9,946 bases of DNA from assembly GCA_025356715.1 (NCBI GenBank), contig JANXRU010000337.1, positions 1 through 9,946 on the forward strand, read 5' to 3'. The notes under the pieces are model-generated. The model did not search any database. It saw only the letters and a program-made list of their open reading frames with translations, and was not told where the DNA came from. The position numbers and the translations under genes are program-made. Below, piece by piece: positions 1 through 7,648 of this stretch. The DNA comes from Bacteroidota bacterium (GTDB lineage: Bacteria > Bacteroidota > Bacteroidia > B-17B0 > B-17BO). Within the stretch, counting starts at the first letter, position 1. Every line of letters starts with the position of its first letter.

Positions 1-1174
1 AACCTGGTCCAGGAAAAGGATGACGGCCAATCAATGCTTTATCAATTCCTAAGGCAGTCCCAACTCTGCGAACTTCGTCTTTAAACAAACTTCGTAAAGG
101 CTCCACTACACTCAGCTTCATGTAATCCGGTAAACCGCCTACATTATGATGAGATTTGATAGTTGCCGACGGGCCGTTTACTGAAAGACTTTCAATAACA
201 TCAGGATAAATGGTTCCTTGCCCTAACCATTTAGCATCAGTTACTAATTTAGATTCATCATCAAATACGTCTACAAACGCTTTACCAATGGCCTTTCGCT
301 TAGTTTCGGGATCTGATACATTTTTCAAAGCATCATAAAACCGCTGTTTAGCATTTACACCTTTTACGTTTAATCCCATTCCTTTGTAGGATTCTAATAC
401 AGATTCAAATTCGTTTTTACGCAACAAACCATTATCTACAAAAATGCAATGTAAGTTTGCGCCAATCGCTTTATGCAGTAAAACCGCTGCAACAGAACTA
501 TCTACACCGCCTGATAAGCCAAGAATGACTTTATCATTACCAACTTTTTGTTTTAATTCTGCAACCGTTGTATCAATAAATGAAGCAGAAGTCCAACTTC
601 CCTTACATCCACAAATTCCCTTCACAAAATTCTGCAATAATACAGCACCTTCAGTCGAATGAAATACTTCTGGATGAAATTGAATTCCCCAAGTTTGCTC
701 GTTATTAATAGCAAAACCAGCTACTTTCACATCATGAGTACTAGCAATGATATTATAATTTTCAGGAACTTTCAAAATAGTATCGGCATGACTCATCCAT
801 ACTTGAGATTCGTTACTGATGTTTTTAAACAGAGGATTATTATCTTCTACAAAACTCAAGTTTGCTCTGCCATATTCGCGAGAATTAGATTTCCCTACTT
901 CTCCACCATAAAAATGCGCTAATAATTGAGCGCCGTAACAAATACCCAACAAAGGTAATTTCCCTTTTATGTTTCCTAAATTTGGATTCAGAGGATTTTC
1001 TTGCCTCACACTATGTGGGCTTCCTGATAAAATAACTCCTTTTATGTCAGATGTTATTTCTGGTATTTTATTGTAAGGGTGTATCTCACAATACACGTTT
1101 AATTCACGCAAACGACGAGCGATTAATTGAGTGAATTGAGATCCGAAATCGAGAATTAAAATTTGTTCTTGCAT
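1..1174 (-). CDS. guaA: GMP synthase (glutamine-hydrolysing), C-terminus cut by window edge
   Basis: This enzyme makes GMP from XMP, ATP and glutamine, the last step of guanine nucleotide synthesis in the cytoplasm. I translated the reverse strand by hand: it is open from the ATG at 1174 to base 1, giving 391 codons of the usual 510 or so. The N-terminal class I glutamine amidotransferase domain has ILDFGSQ near residue 6, the nucleophile in GICYGAQ (Cys79) and the QFHPE pair (His167, Glu169). The ATP-pyrophosphatase domain follows, with its P-loop SGGVDSS at 221-227. The fragment ends at RHPFPGPG, so most of the C-terminal dimerisation domain lies outside the window. No internal stop or frameshift is seen. 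The start is the only ATG before the conserved domain, and a good -7 promoter motif lies 18 nt upstream. Confidence 0.99.
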   Translation of the reverse strand, partial: MQEQILILDFGSQFTQLIARRLRELNVYCEIHPYNKIPEITSDIKGVILSGSPHSVRQENPLNPNLGNIKGKLPLLGICYGAQLLAHFYGGEVGKSNSREYGRANLSFVEDNNPLFKNISNESQVWMSHADTILKVPENYNIIASTHDVKVAGFAINNEQTWGIQFHPEVFHSTEGAVLLQNFVKGICGCKGSWTSASFIDTTVAELKQKVGNDKVILGLSGGVDSSVAAVLLHKAIGANLHCIFVDNGLLRKNEFESVLESYKGMGLNVKGVNAKQRFYDALKNVSDPETKRKAIGKAFVDVFDDESKLVTDAKWLGQGTIYPDVIESLSVNGPSATIKSHHNVGGLPDYMKLSVVEPLRSLFKDEVRRVGTALGIDKALIGRHPFPGPG

Positions 1175-1192
1175 AAGCTAAATAATAGCTAA

Positions 1193-1200
1193 CAAAGATA
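1193..1200 (-). promoter_or_regulatory. Bacteroidota -7 promoter element of guaA
   Basis: The reverse strand reads TATCTTTG, an exact match to the Bacteroidota consensus TAnnTTTG, ending 18 nt before the guaA ATG. That spacing implies a leader of roughly a dozen bases. No clear TTTG -33 element is present about 19 nt further upstream, only a T-rich run, so this is a -7 match alone. Confidence 0.5.
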
Positions 1201-1255
1201 GTTAAGTATTTGAGTTTAAAAGGATAGAGAAAGAAAAAACTATGATAAAAACTAT

Positions 1256-1363
1256 TTAATCTTTACTTCTCATAAATTTGACAATAGTATAAATTCCTAA
1301 GCCAAAAATAGAAGCAATAAATAATATGATGAAATAATCGCTTAATTCTAAATCAGTTTTCAT
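1256..1363 (-). CDS. 35-residue single-span membrane peptide
   Basis: A short ORF with an ATG at 1363 and a TAA at 1256-1258. The product begins MKTDLELSDYF, has a hydrophobic span at about residues 10-28 (rich in I, F, L and G) and ends in a basic tail, KFMRSKD. The acidic N-terminus and basic C-terminus predict a single-pass inner-membrane peptide with the C-terminus in the cytoplasm (inference from the positive-inside rule). It starts 4 nt after the stop codon of the response regulator, so the two are probably co-transcribed and translated by coupling. No Shine-Dalgarno sequence is visible, which is normal for Bacteroidota. I do not recognise a family. It could be a chance ORF, but the clean membrane topology and the tight spacing argue for a real gene. 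Confidence 0.5.
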   Translation of the reverse strand: MKTDLELSDYFIILFIASIFGLGIYTIVKFMRSKD

Positions 1364-1367
1364 AAAA

Positions 1368-2021
1368 TTAAGCCACAAGTAATTTATTTTTAACCGCAAA
1401 CATCACAATACCAGCGGTATTAGGGATATTAAGTTTAGACATAATATTTTTGCGATGCGTATTAACAGTATGTGTACTTAATTCCAATTTATCTGCAATT
1501 AGCTTATTTGATAACCCTTCAGAAATTAAACGAATCACATCTAATTCCCTATCCGTTATCCCTAAACCTTGGCAAGAAACCTTTTCTGTAGGAGTAACAA
1601 ATAATTGTTCATCTGTTTGAGTCAAATAATGCACTACTCGTCCACATAAAAAACGCTCTCCATTATAAGTAGCATGTAAAGCATCTAAAATTTCTTCCTT
1701 ATCACATTCCTTTAATAAATAACTTCTAACACCTGCATCCAAAGCCGACTGCATTTCCTGTCTAGTTAAAAAATCAGTAATAGCCAATATTTGAAGGCGT
1801 TTGAAGGTTTTTAATAAACTAGAAATTTGTGAAATTGAATAATTAAGTGATTGAAAATCGAGTACCAAAATTTTTGGCTTATTATGCTTAATTACAGATA
1901 CTAAATTATCAAAATCCTCTTCGTCAGTATAATCTGCCTCAAAATTAATTGCTCCATTTAATAAGGTAAAAAGCCCTAAACGACTTAGATAGTTCTTATC
2001 AGCTATTAATACAGAAATCAT
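1368..2021 (-). CDS. NarL/LuxR-family response regulator transcription factor
   Basis: A 217-residue DNA-binding response regulator of the NarL/FixJ class. The receiver domain covers about residues 1-118, with the phospho-acceptor Asp55 in ILVLDF, the switch Thr82 and the conserved Lys104 in YLLKE. The LuxR-type helix-turn-helix covers about 154-210; TDRELDVIRLISEGLSNK and STHTVNTHRKNI are the diagnostic parts. The acidic pocket is unusual: the usual Asp-Asp pair is Asp8-Lys9, so one likely Mg2+ ligand is replaced by lysine. Phosphorylation may therefore be weak or atypical. No histidine kinase gene lies beside it, so it is an orphan here. A strong promoter match precedes it, and a small membrane peptide gene follows after 4 nt. 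Its targets cannot be read from the sequence. Confidence 0.95.
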   Translation of the reverse strand: MISVLIADKNYLSRLGLFTLLNGAINFEADYTDEEDFDNLVSVIKHNKPKILVLDFQSLNYSISQISSLLKTFKRLQILAITDFLTRQEMQSALDAGVRSYLLKECDKEEILDALHATYNGERFLCGRVVHYLTQTDEQLFVTPTEKVSCQGLGITDRELDVIRLISEGLSNKLIADKLELSTHTVNTHRKNIMSKLNIPNTAGIVMFAVKNKLLVA

Positions 2022-2046
2022 ACTCCTTATTTAGATTAATTTTAAA

Positions 2047-2077
2047 CAAAGATACTTATCCATTTTTTAAAATCAAA
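2047..2077 (-). promoter_or_regulatory. Promoter of the response regulator gene (-33 and -7)
   Basis: On the reverse strand a TTTG (2074-2077) is followed by exactly 19 nt and then TATCTTTG (2047-2054). This fits the Bacteroidota sigma-A pattern TTTG-N19-TAnnTTTG at both elements. The ATG is 25 nt downstream of the -7 element. It is the best-matching promoter in the window, and its -7 octamer is identical to the one upstream of guaA. Confidence 0.65.
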
Positions 2078-2151
2078 ACTAAAATATACAAAAACAATCA
2101 ACAATGATTTAAGTGTACCTCTAAAAATTGCTTTTTTGTTGTTGAACTTCA

Positions 2152-2196
2152 AAATTAAAAACCTCACAGGTCAGGCGTCAGCTACGTTTTTAATTT
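2152..2196 (-). terminator. Hairpin with 11-bp AT stem and GC-rich loop, possible terminator
   Basis: AAATTAAAAAC (2152-2162) pairs perfectly with GTTTTTAATTT (2186-2196) around a 23-nt loop. The loop region includes a smaller inverted repeat, ACCT-cac-AGGT at 2161-2171, which would compete with the main stem. It lies downstream of the beta-barrel gene that ends at 2234 and before the promoter of the response regulator. The T-rich arm could act as the tract for termination on the minus strand. A second small hairpin, TAAAAAT/ATTTTTA, sits at 2209-2225. Short ACCTNNNAGGT palindromes are common between Bacteroidota genes, so a dispersed repeat is the alternative. Confidence 0.4.
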
Positions 2197-2233
2197 ATTA
2201 TTCGCCTATAAAAATCTAATTTTTAGAAGCCTC

Positions 2234-2803
2234 CTAGCTCATCTTTTTTATACCAATTCTAAAGCCAGCGCTGATGGTTAAATTTGGGAAATTTTGATGA
2301 TGCCCCATTACTTGCGTGTAAGAAACCAATAAATTGGGGTAAATTCTTTTTAAAAATGGATTAAAATTATACCCAACTTCAGCATTGAAACCAGTACCAT
2401 GCATGATATGTTCATTGCTGCCTGCTAAAGCCGAAGTAGGCTCATCCATAAAGTCACCCATCATTATTTGGTGCCCGTGAGCACCACCAATACCTAAAAA
2501 CAAACCTTTAACCAAAGTCATTCGGTATGTTAAAGTAATAAGTGTAGCTTCTTGCTGAGGATTTGTTACATATAATTCTTTTGCTCTGAAATCAATAGAT
2601 GCTGGTTTATTAAAAGCTTTAAAGAAAAATCCTGCTCCACCATAAACCCCAACAGATGCGGAACTTGGAAACTGTGTTCCGCCAGCATATCCTAGCTCTA
2701 TGTAATACCGATGATCATTATTATATTGAGCTATTACTTGGTTAGAGCATACATACATGCAAATTGCTACTAAAAGCAAACGAGATTGTTTTACGTGTTT
2801 CAT
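2234..2803 (-). CDS. Secreted outer-membrane beta-barrel-like protein, unrecognised family
   Basis: The 189-residue product starts with a typical signal peptide (basic MKHVKQSR, hydrophobic LLLVAICMYV, predicted cleavage after VIAQ at residue 26). The mature part is about 163 residues and shows alternating hydrophobic and polar strands rich in Gly, Tyr and Phe, such as RYYIELGYAGG, VGVYGGAGFFFKAF, LITLTYRMTLVKGLFLGIGG, FNAEVGYNF and LTISAGFRIGI. This is the pattern of a small outer-membrane barrel of about eight strands. A His/Met-rich stretch near 109-136 (GHQIMMGDFMDE through HIMHG) probably forms loops. No specific function can be assigned. Its start is the only ATG giving a signal peptide. 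It is transcribed away from the YihY gene across a 186-bp divergent spacer. Confidence 0.8.
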   Translation of the reverse strand: MKHVKQSRLLLVAICMYVCSNQVIAQYNNDHRYYIELGYAGGTQFPSSASVGVYGGAGFFFKAFNKPASIDFRAKELYVTNPQQEATLITLTYRMTLVKGLFLGIGGAHGHQIMMGDFMDEPTSALAGSNEHIMHGTGFNAEVGYNFNPFLKRIYPNLLVSYTQVMGHHQNFPNLTISAGFRIGIKKMS

Positions 2804-2989
2804 AATTTATAGGTTTAGAAGTTAACGTAAATATTGTTTGCATATCACTTTTGGTTTTACTGGGTTTATAGTTATAACCTATTTATTTGAAAAAAGTAAC
2901 AGTGTATTTTTAAATTTATTGCATTTGAAATAATTCATTAGTTCTTGAATCTGAAATGCTATTCGAAAAAATTCTTATTTTTACTGCTT

Positions 2990-4321
2990 ATGGCAAATGT
3001 AATTACCCTATTTAAACGCGTTACTCACTTTTTAAACTATAAGCTTTGGCATATTAGATTAGATAAATTAAATAAAAAACACAGTTTTTTATTAAAACAA
3101 CTTCGCATTTTCACGCTAGCTATTAAAGGGTTTAACGAAAATAAATGTATGTTAAAAGCAACTGCTTTAACATATTATACTTTATTTTCTATTGTTCCAG
3201 TAATTGCCTTAGTTTTTGCAATTGCTAAAGGGTTTGGATTTCAAGAAAATTTGCAACAACAACTACTTAACGATTTTAGCGGACAAAAAGAGGTATTAGA
3301 ACAAGCTTTTGTTTATGCTAATAAAATGCTAGCCAATACTCAAGGCGGACTTATAGCCGGTGTTGGAGTAGTATTGTTATTGTGGTCTGTTATGAAATTA
3401 TTAGGGAGTATAGAAAACAGCTTTAATGAAATTTGGGAGATAAAAAAAGACAGAACATTTATTCGTAAAGTAACAGATTACTTATCTATCATGTTAATTG
3501 CGCCTATTTTTATTATTTTATCTGGTGCGTTAACAATTAGTATTAAAACAGGCATGGACTCTGTTTTCTCTAACATTTCAGCTTTGAGCTCCATGGAATT
3601 TTTGCTACTCAAATTTTTTGCATTTGCTTTAATTTGGGGTATGTTCACTTTTTTATATCTCGTATTACCAAATACAAAGGTGAATTTTAAGGCTGCTGCT
3701 TTGGGAGGTTTAATTGCTGCAATCCTCTTCGAAGTATTAGAGTGGGCATATATTTCATCTCAAATAGGAGTTGTTTCTTATAATAAAATTTACGGAAGTT
3801 TTGCTGCCTTGCCATTATTTTTAGTTTGGGTTCAATACTCCTGGTTTATTGTTTTATTTGGCGCAGAATTAGCATTCGCTAACCAAAATGTAGATCATTA
3901 CGAATTAGAAAACGATATTAATAACATCAGTGATCGCTATAAACGAGTTATTGCCTTAATGATTGCTAATTGTGTTGTGAAAAATTTCAACGAAGGACTA
4001 CCTGCTCAAACCGCGATGCAAATTGCTCACAAATTAGATTTACCAATACGCCTAGCAAGAGTTATTATTAATGAATTTACAGAAACTGGCGTCTTTAATG
4101 AAGTTAAAATGTTAGCTGATAAAGAGATTGGTTATCAACCAGGTATATCTGATAGTAAATTAACAGTTAAATTTATTATAGATAAATTAGATGAAAAAGG
4201 AGTGAATTCATTACCTATTGAAAACAATAATGAGCTTGAAAACATTAATAGACTGATGCGTGACATGGATGATGTATTAAACACATCTAAAGGAAATATT
4301 TTAGTGAAGGATTTGGTTTAA
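2990..4321 (+). CDS. YihY/virulence factor BrkB family inner-membrane protein
   Basis: A 443-residue integral membrane protein of the YihY/BrkB family. About six membrane spans are visible near residues 60-80, 118-137, 163-184, 202-226, 235-255 and 272-296. Family hallmarks are present: ALTYYTLFSIVPV before the first span, SFNEIW near 144-149, YLVLPNTKVNFKAA near 223-236, and YGSFAALPLFLVWVQYSWFIVLFGAELAFA near 268-297. The last 145 residues are soluble and resemble a winged-helix module (YKRVIALMIANCVVKNF through FTETGVF), a common addition in Bacteroidota members. The molecular function is unsettled; the old ribonuclease BN name is not supported. I chose ATG 2990. An in-frame TTG at 2945 would add 15 residues and lies nearer a TGCATTTG -7-like element (2920-2927), so it remains possible. 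Confidence 0.93.
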   Translation: MANVITLFKRVTHFLNYKLWHIRLDKLNKKHSFLLKQLRIFTLAIKGFNENKCMLKATALTYYTLFSIVPVIALVFAIAKGFGFQENLQQQLLNDFSGQKEVLEQAFVYANKMLANTQGGLIAGVGVVLLLWSVMKLLGSIENSFNEIWEIKKDRTFIRKVTDYLSIMLIAPIFIILSGALTISIKTGMDSVFSNISALSSMEFLLLKFFAFALIWGMFTFLYLVLPNTKVNFKAAALGGLIAAILFEVLEWAYISSQIGVVSYNKIYGSFAALPLFLVWVQYSWFIVLFGAELAFANQNVDHYELENDINNISDRYKRVIALMIANCVVKNFNEGLPAQTAMQIAHKLDLPIRLARVIINEFTETGVFNEVKMLADKEIGYQPGISDSKLTVKFIIDKLDEKGVNSLPIENNNELENINRLMRDMDDVLNTSKGNILVKDLV

Positions 4322-4334
4322 GAAATCTTTCACT
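4303..4334 (+). terminator. Hairpin terminator between convergent YihY and protease genes
   Basis: A 12-bp stem (4303-4314 with 4323-4334) encloses an 8-nt loop. It overlaps the last codons and the stop of the YihY gene and fills most of the 17-bp gap to the protease stop. The plus strand continues TTATTTTAC, a usable U-rich tail. One position is a G-U pair in the plus-strand RNA but an A-C mismatch in the minus-strand RNA, so the hairpin is better for the YihY transcript. It may still serve both. Confidence 0.6.
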
Positions 4335-4338
4335 TATT

Positions 4339-6414
4339 TTACTTCATGTCGTTCATTACATTCGTTACTTCAAAAATGTAATTATCTTTTCGAATGTTTT
4401 TTGTCCACTTAATTTCTTTATTTAATTTTGTAGTATCAGATTTCATCGCATCACTATCAACACTTGTTAATTCAGCATTGAAGCCAGTTATGTCAGTTTT
4501 TAAAGCGTCATATTTTTTATTCTGAGCGCGCATTTCTTTTTGTTCTGCTCTATATTTTCCAAGCTTTAAACTATATTTAGTATCATCTTTTTTAGCTTTA
4601 ATTTCCTTTGCCTCTGCTTCTATCAATTTAAACGCGGCATTTGTTTTCAATCGCTCAGCACTGCCTTTTTTAGCTTTTTCATAGTTGATAATTTTGTATT
4701 CGCCATAAGTAGCTTTAGCGATTTCATCCCATGGCATAGGATAATCTAAATCTTTTTCGCCTATATCAAGCAAAGCATAAGGATCAGGTAATACAACATC
4801 AGGCATTACTCCTTTTAATTGTGTAGCGCCACCATTAATACGGTAAAATTTTTGCATCGTTATTTTCACCGAACCTAATGGACGAATCGTATCAAACTGT
4901 GGTAATAAATATTGATCTAAATCAAGAAAAGATTGCACAGTGCCTTTACCAAAACTTTGCGTTCCAATGATAATACCGCGTTTATAATCTTGTATTGCAG
5001 CCGCTAAAATTTCTGAAGCTGAAGCGCTCCCATGATTAACCATAATAGCTAATGGTCCATCCCAAACAACCTCTGAATTTTTGTCTTCCATTACATTAAT
5101 AGAACCAGCTTTGCTTTTTACTTGCACTACTGGTCCTTTCGGAATAAATAAGCCTGCCATTTCAACAACTTCTTGCAAAGAGCCACCACCATTATCTCTT
5201 AAGTCAATTACAATTCCTTCTACTCCTTGAGCCTTTAATTTTTCAATTTCTTTTTTCATATCAGCCGAACAACGGTGAGCACCATTACGCGTAAAATCAG
5301 CATAAAACATAGGTAAATAAATGTAGCCTATTTTCTTTTTATTAGTAATAATAGCAGATTTAGCATAAGTCTCTTCCATCTCAATCACATCTCTAATAAT
5401 GGGAATAATTTGAAAAGCCCCATCTGGTTTTTTTACAGTTAGTCGTACTTCTGTTCCCTTTTTTCCTTTAATAAGTTCTATGGCATCATCCATATCCATG
5501 TTAGTAATATCAACCGCCTCGTTCTTTCCTTGAGCTACTTTATGAATTTCATCTCCAGCTTTAAGTTCCCCTTGTTTAAAGGATGGAGAACCAACAATAA
5601 CTTCTGACACTTTTAAAATTCCATCTTTAGATTGCAAACGAGCACCAATTCCTTCAAACTGTCCGCTCATACTTTGATCAAATTTCTTTTTATCCTTTGG
5701 TGCAAAATATTCTGTATGCGGATCATATAACCCAGTAATCGTGTTTACATAAGTAGAAAATCTATCTTTTGCTGTAATTTTATTTAAACGTTTAAACCAA
5801 TCCGAATTTGCCTTTAATGTCTTACGGCGAGCATCAACTTCTAAACTATCATACGTTTTTTCAACGAATACTGAATCTTTTTTTTCCTTTGCTTTCTCTT
5901 GATTAGTTAGTAATTCATCTAAACGAGATAGCACTTGATATTTCAACATTTTTTTCCACTCTGTTTTTAATTCAACTTCAGTAGAAACAAATTTTGTTTT
6001 ATCTCCATCAATCTCGTATTCGTCATCAGTCGTAAAATCAAGTGGTTTATCCAATAGTTCCTTAGTCCAACTTTCCTTTTCTTGAATACGCTTATTTATT
6101 AAAGCAGTTGATAAATTATAAAACTCAAAGGTTCCATTAGTAATTTCATCATCAATATTTTTACGAAATTTAGCTAAAGCATCAACATCTGATTGCAATA
6201 AAAATTTCTTGTTATTATCCAAACGCTTTAAATATAATGTAAATGCCTTTTCACTAAATTCATCGTCAATCTTTAAAGGACTGTAGTGTGCCTGATTTAA
6301 AGAAGACATCAACATATCTAATAAAATCTGATTTTTACCGAATTGATAAACAGTAAATGAACACAAGCCTAAAAATAAGGCTATGAATAAAGGAGCTACG
6401 ATTTTCTTTTGCAT
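4339..6414 (-). CDS. prc: Carboxy-terminal processing protease, Prc/Tsp type (S41)
   Basis: A 691-residue periplasmic serine protease that cleaves proteins near their C-termini. An N-terminal hydrophobic segment (about residues 5-24) acts as signal peptide or anchor. The Tsp N-terminal helical domain covers about 30-235 and ends at DPHTEYF. A PDZ domain follows (about 248-335, with FEGIGARL at its start). The S41 core covers about 355-545 and has DLRDNGGGS at 404-412 and the catalytic Ser465 in GSASASE. Asp476 lies in AAAIQDY and Lys490 in FGKGTVQ; Lys490 is the general base and the Ser-to-Lys spacing equals that of E. coli Prc. The C-terminal Tsp domain fills the rest. The length matches the family. 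I prefer ATG 6414 to an in-frame TTG at 6423, because it gives a normal basic N-terminus (MQKK) before the hydrophobic span. Confidence 0.96.
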   Translation of the reverse strand: MQKKIVAPLFIALFLGLCSFTVYQFGKNQILLDMLMSSLNQAHYSPLKIDDEFSEKAFTLYLKRLDNNKKFLLQSDVDALAKFRKNIDDEITNGTFEFYNLSTALINKRIQEKESWTKELLDKPLDFTTDDEYEIDGDKTKFVSTEVELKTEWKKMLKYQVLSRLDELLTNQEKAKEKKDSVFVEKTYDSLEVDARRKTLKANSDWFKRLNKITAKDRFSTYVNTITGLYDPHTEYFAPKDKKKFDQSMSGQFEGIGARLQSKDGILKVSEVIVGSPSFKQGELKAGDEIHKVAQGKNEAVDITNMDMDDAIELIKGKKGTEVRLTVKKPDGAFQIIPIIRDVIEMEETYAKSAIITNKKKIGYIYLPMFYADFTRNGAHRCSADMKKEIEKLKAQGVEGIVIDLRDNGGGSLQEVVEMAGLFIPKGPVVQVKSKAGSINVMEDKNSEVVWDGPLAIMVNHGSASASEILAAAIQDYKRGIIIGTQSFGKGTVQSFLDLDQYLLPQFDTIRPLGSVKITMQKFYRINGGATQLKGVMPDVVLPDPYALLDIGEKDLDYPMPWDEIAKATYGEYKIINYEKAKKGSAERLKTNAAFKLIEAEAKEIKAKKDDTKYSLKLGKYRAEQKEMRAQNKKYDALKTDITGFNAELTSVDSDAMKSDTTKLNKEIKWTKNIRKDNYIFEVTNVMNDMK

Positions 6415-6515
6415 AATAAACAAATTTATTGTTTTTATTTAGAGTGGGTGTATTTGTTATAACGAAAAATATCCGTTAGTAACATAATAAATCTTTTTTG
6501 TTTAAAGTTTGTTAA

Positions 6516-6544
6516 TTGCAAGCTTTGCTAAACAACTATATTTA
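6516..6544 (+). promoter_or_regulatory. Probable promoter of the nucleoid-associated protein gene
   Basis: TTG (6516-6518), an 18-nt spacer and TATATTTA (6537-6544) match the Bacteroidota promoter pattern with one mismatch in the -7 octamer. The ATG lies 30 nt downstream. It sits in the 160-bp divergent spacer shared with the protease gene. The protease has its own TAAATTTG on the minus strand at 6421-6428, very close to its start. Confidence 0.35.
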
Positions 6545-6574
6545 TAGCTCATTTTTACAACCCAATTTTGTGCC

Positions 6575-7630
6575 ATGATAGATTTTACACGTTCGGAATT
6601 AACACATTTTGTGATACATTATGTTGGTAATAAAGGTTTAGGAGAAGACTTAACGCTTAGCGATAAAACCATTCAAATTAAAGACGATTTTTTAAAGGAT
6701 ACTGTTATGCGTTATTTAACGGCTCCTTTTAAAACAGATATTTATTATCAGTTTAAATCGAAAAACGAAATGCATTTTCATGATGTGCAAAGTTATGCCA
6801 CTGATATTTTTAAATCACAAAGCACCTTTATTGAAAGTGGTAAACATATAGCAGAACATCTGTATAATCAGTCGATGCACCCAAAAATTAAAGGGGGCGA
6901 GTTTTATACTTGCTACTTTAAAGATTGTAATGTAGATGGGGTTATTTGTGATGCCATTGGCTTATTTAAAACGGAAAATAAAGACACCTATTTAAAAGTT
7001 TTTCAACACATGGATAATTTTGATATAGAGTGCGATAACGGAATTAATATTAACAAATTAGATAAAGGCTGTCTTATTTTTAATACAGAAGGTGAAAAAG
7101 GCTACAAGATTAGTATTATTGATACTAATAATAAAATAGCTGATTGTGCATTTTATTGGGTGGAGGATTTTTTAAACACGAAACTCAAAGAGAACGCTTA
7201 TTTTCATACCTCAAATTTTATTGATACTTGTAAAGGGTTTTGTGAGGAAGTTTTGACTGAAAATAACAATGTGACCAAACAAGATCAAATGATGATGTTG
7301 AATAAAAGCACCAGTTTTTTTAAAGAAAAAGACAATTTCAATATTAAAGAATTTGAAAAAGAAATTTTACCTCAACCAGAATTGCAGGAAGCTTTTAGGG
7401 ATTATCGGCAAACATATAATGATAAAATGGATTTAACTGCCATTGATGATTTTGAAATATCGCCAACTGCTGTTAAGAAAAATCAAAAATTCATGAAAAG
7501 CGTGGTGAAGTTGGATAAAAACTTCCATATTTATGTTCATGGTCGTCACGATTTTGTTGAAAAAGGTTATGACGAAGAAAAAGGACTTAAATTTTATAAA
7601 CTCTATTACACTAATGAAGATTTTGGGTAA
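6575..7630 (+). CDS. Nucleoid-associated protein, NdpA/YejK (NA37) family
   Basis: A 351-residue cytoplasmic protein of the NdpA/YejK family, whose E. coli member is found on the nucleoid. It has no signal peptide or membrane span. Recognisable family segments are FVIHYVGNKG near 12-21, SGKHIAEHLYNQSMHPKIKGGEF at 88-110, AIGLFKTENKDTYLKV at 127-142, GININKLDKGCLIFNTE at 156-172 and SVVKLDKNFHIYVHG at 309-323. The length is typical. The ATG at 6575 begins MIDFTRSELTHFVIH, in register with the usual N-terminus of Bacteroidota members. The gene stands alone, divergent from the protease gene, and ends in a hairpin. Its exact biochemical role is not established, so chromosome binding is a family-level statement. 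Confidence 0.92.
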   Translation: MIDFTRSELTHFVIHYVGNKGLGEDLTLSDKTIQIKDDFLKDTVMRYLTAPFKTDIYYQFKSKNEMHFHDVQSYATDIFKSQSTFIESGKHIAEHLYNQSMHPKIKGGEFYTCYFKDCNVDGVICDAIGLFKTENKDTYLKVFQHMDNFDIECDNGININKLDKGCLIFNTEGEKGYKISIIDTNNKIADCAFYWVEDFLNTKLKENAYFHTSNFIDTCKGFCEEVLTENNNVTKQDQMMMLNKSTSFFKEKDNFNIKEFEKEILPQPELQEAFRDYRQTYNDKMDLTAIDDFEISPTAVKKNQKFMKSVVKLDKNFHIYVHGRHDFVEKGYDEEKGLKFYKLYYTNEDFG

Positions 7631-7648
7631 AAAATAAATTAAAAGTCA

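Noticed and set aside
444..922. Two plus-strand ORFs of 72 and 87 codons
   Set aside because: They lie antisense inside guaA, which is intact and carries all catalytic motifs in the opposite frame; their products show no protein-like pattern.
1175..1255. Purine riboswitch upstream of guaA
   Set aside because: The predicted leader is only about a dozen bases, too short for a riboswitch, and no conserved aptamer core is seen.
2234..2803. Conjugal transfer protein TraO-like barrel
   Set aside because: Size and signal peptide are similar, but the characteristic TraO segments are absent and no tra genes are nearby.
6414..6480. Lipobox at the N-terminus of the protease
   Set aside because: The only cysteine in the hydrophobic segment follows LGL, and leucine at -1 does not fit a lipobox; a signal peptide or anchor is more likely.
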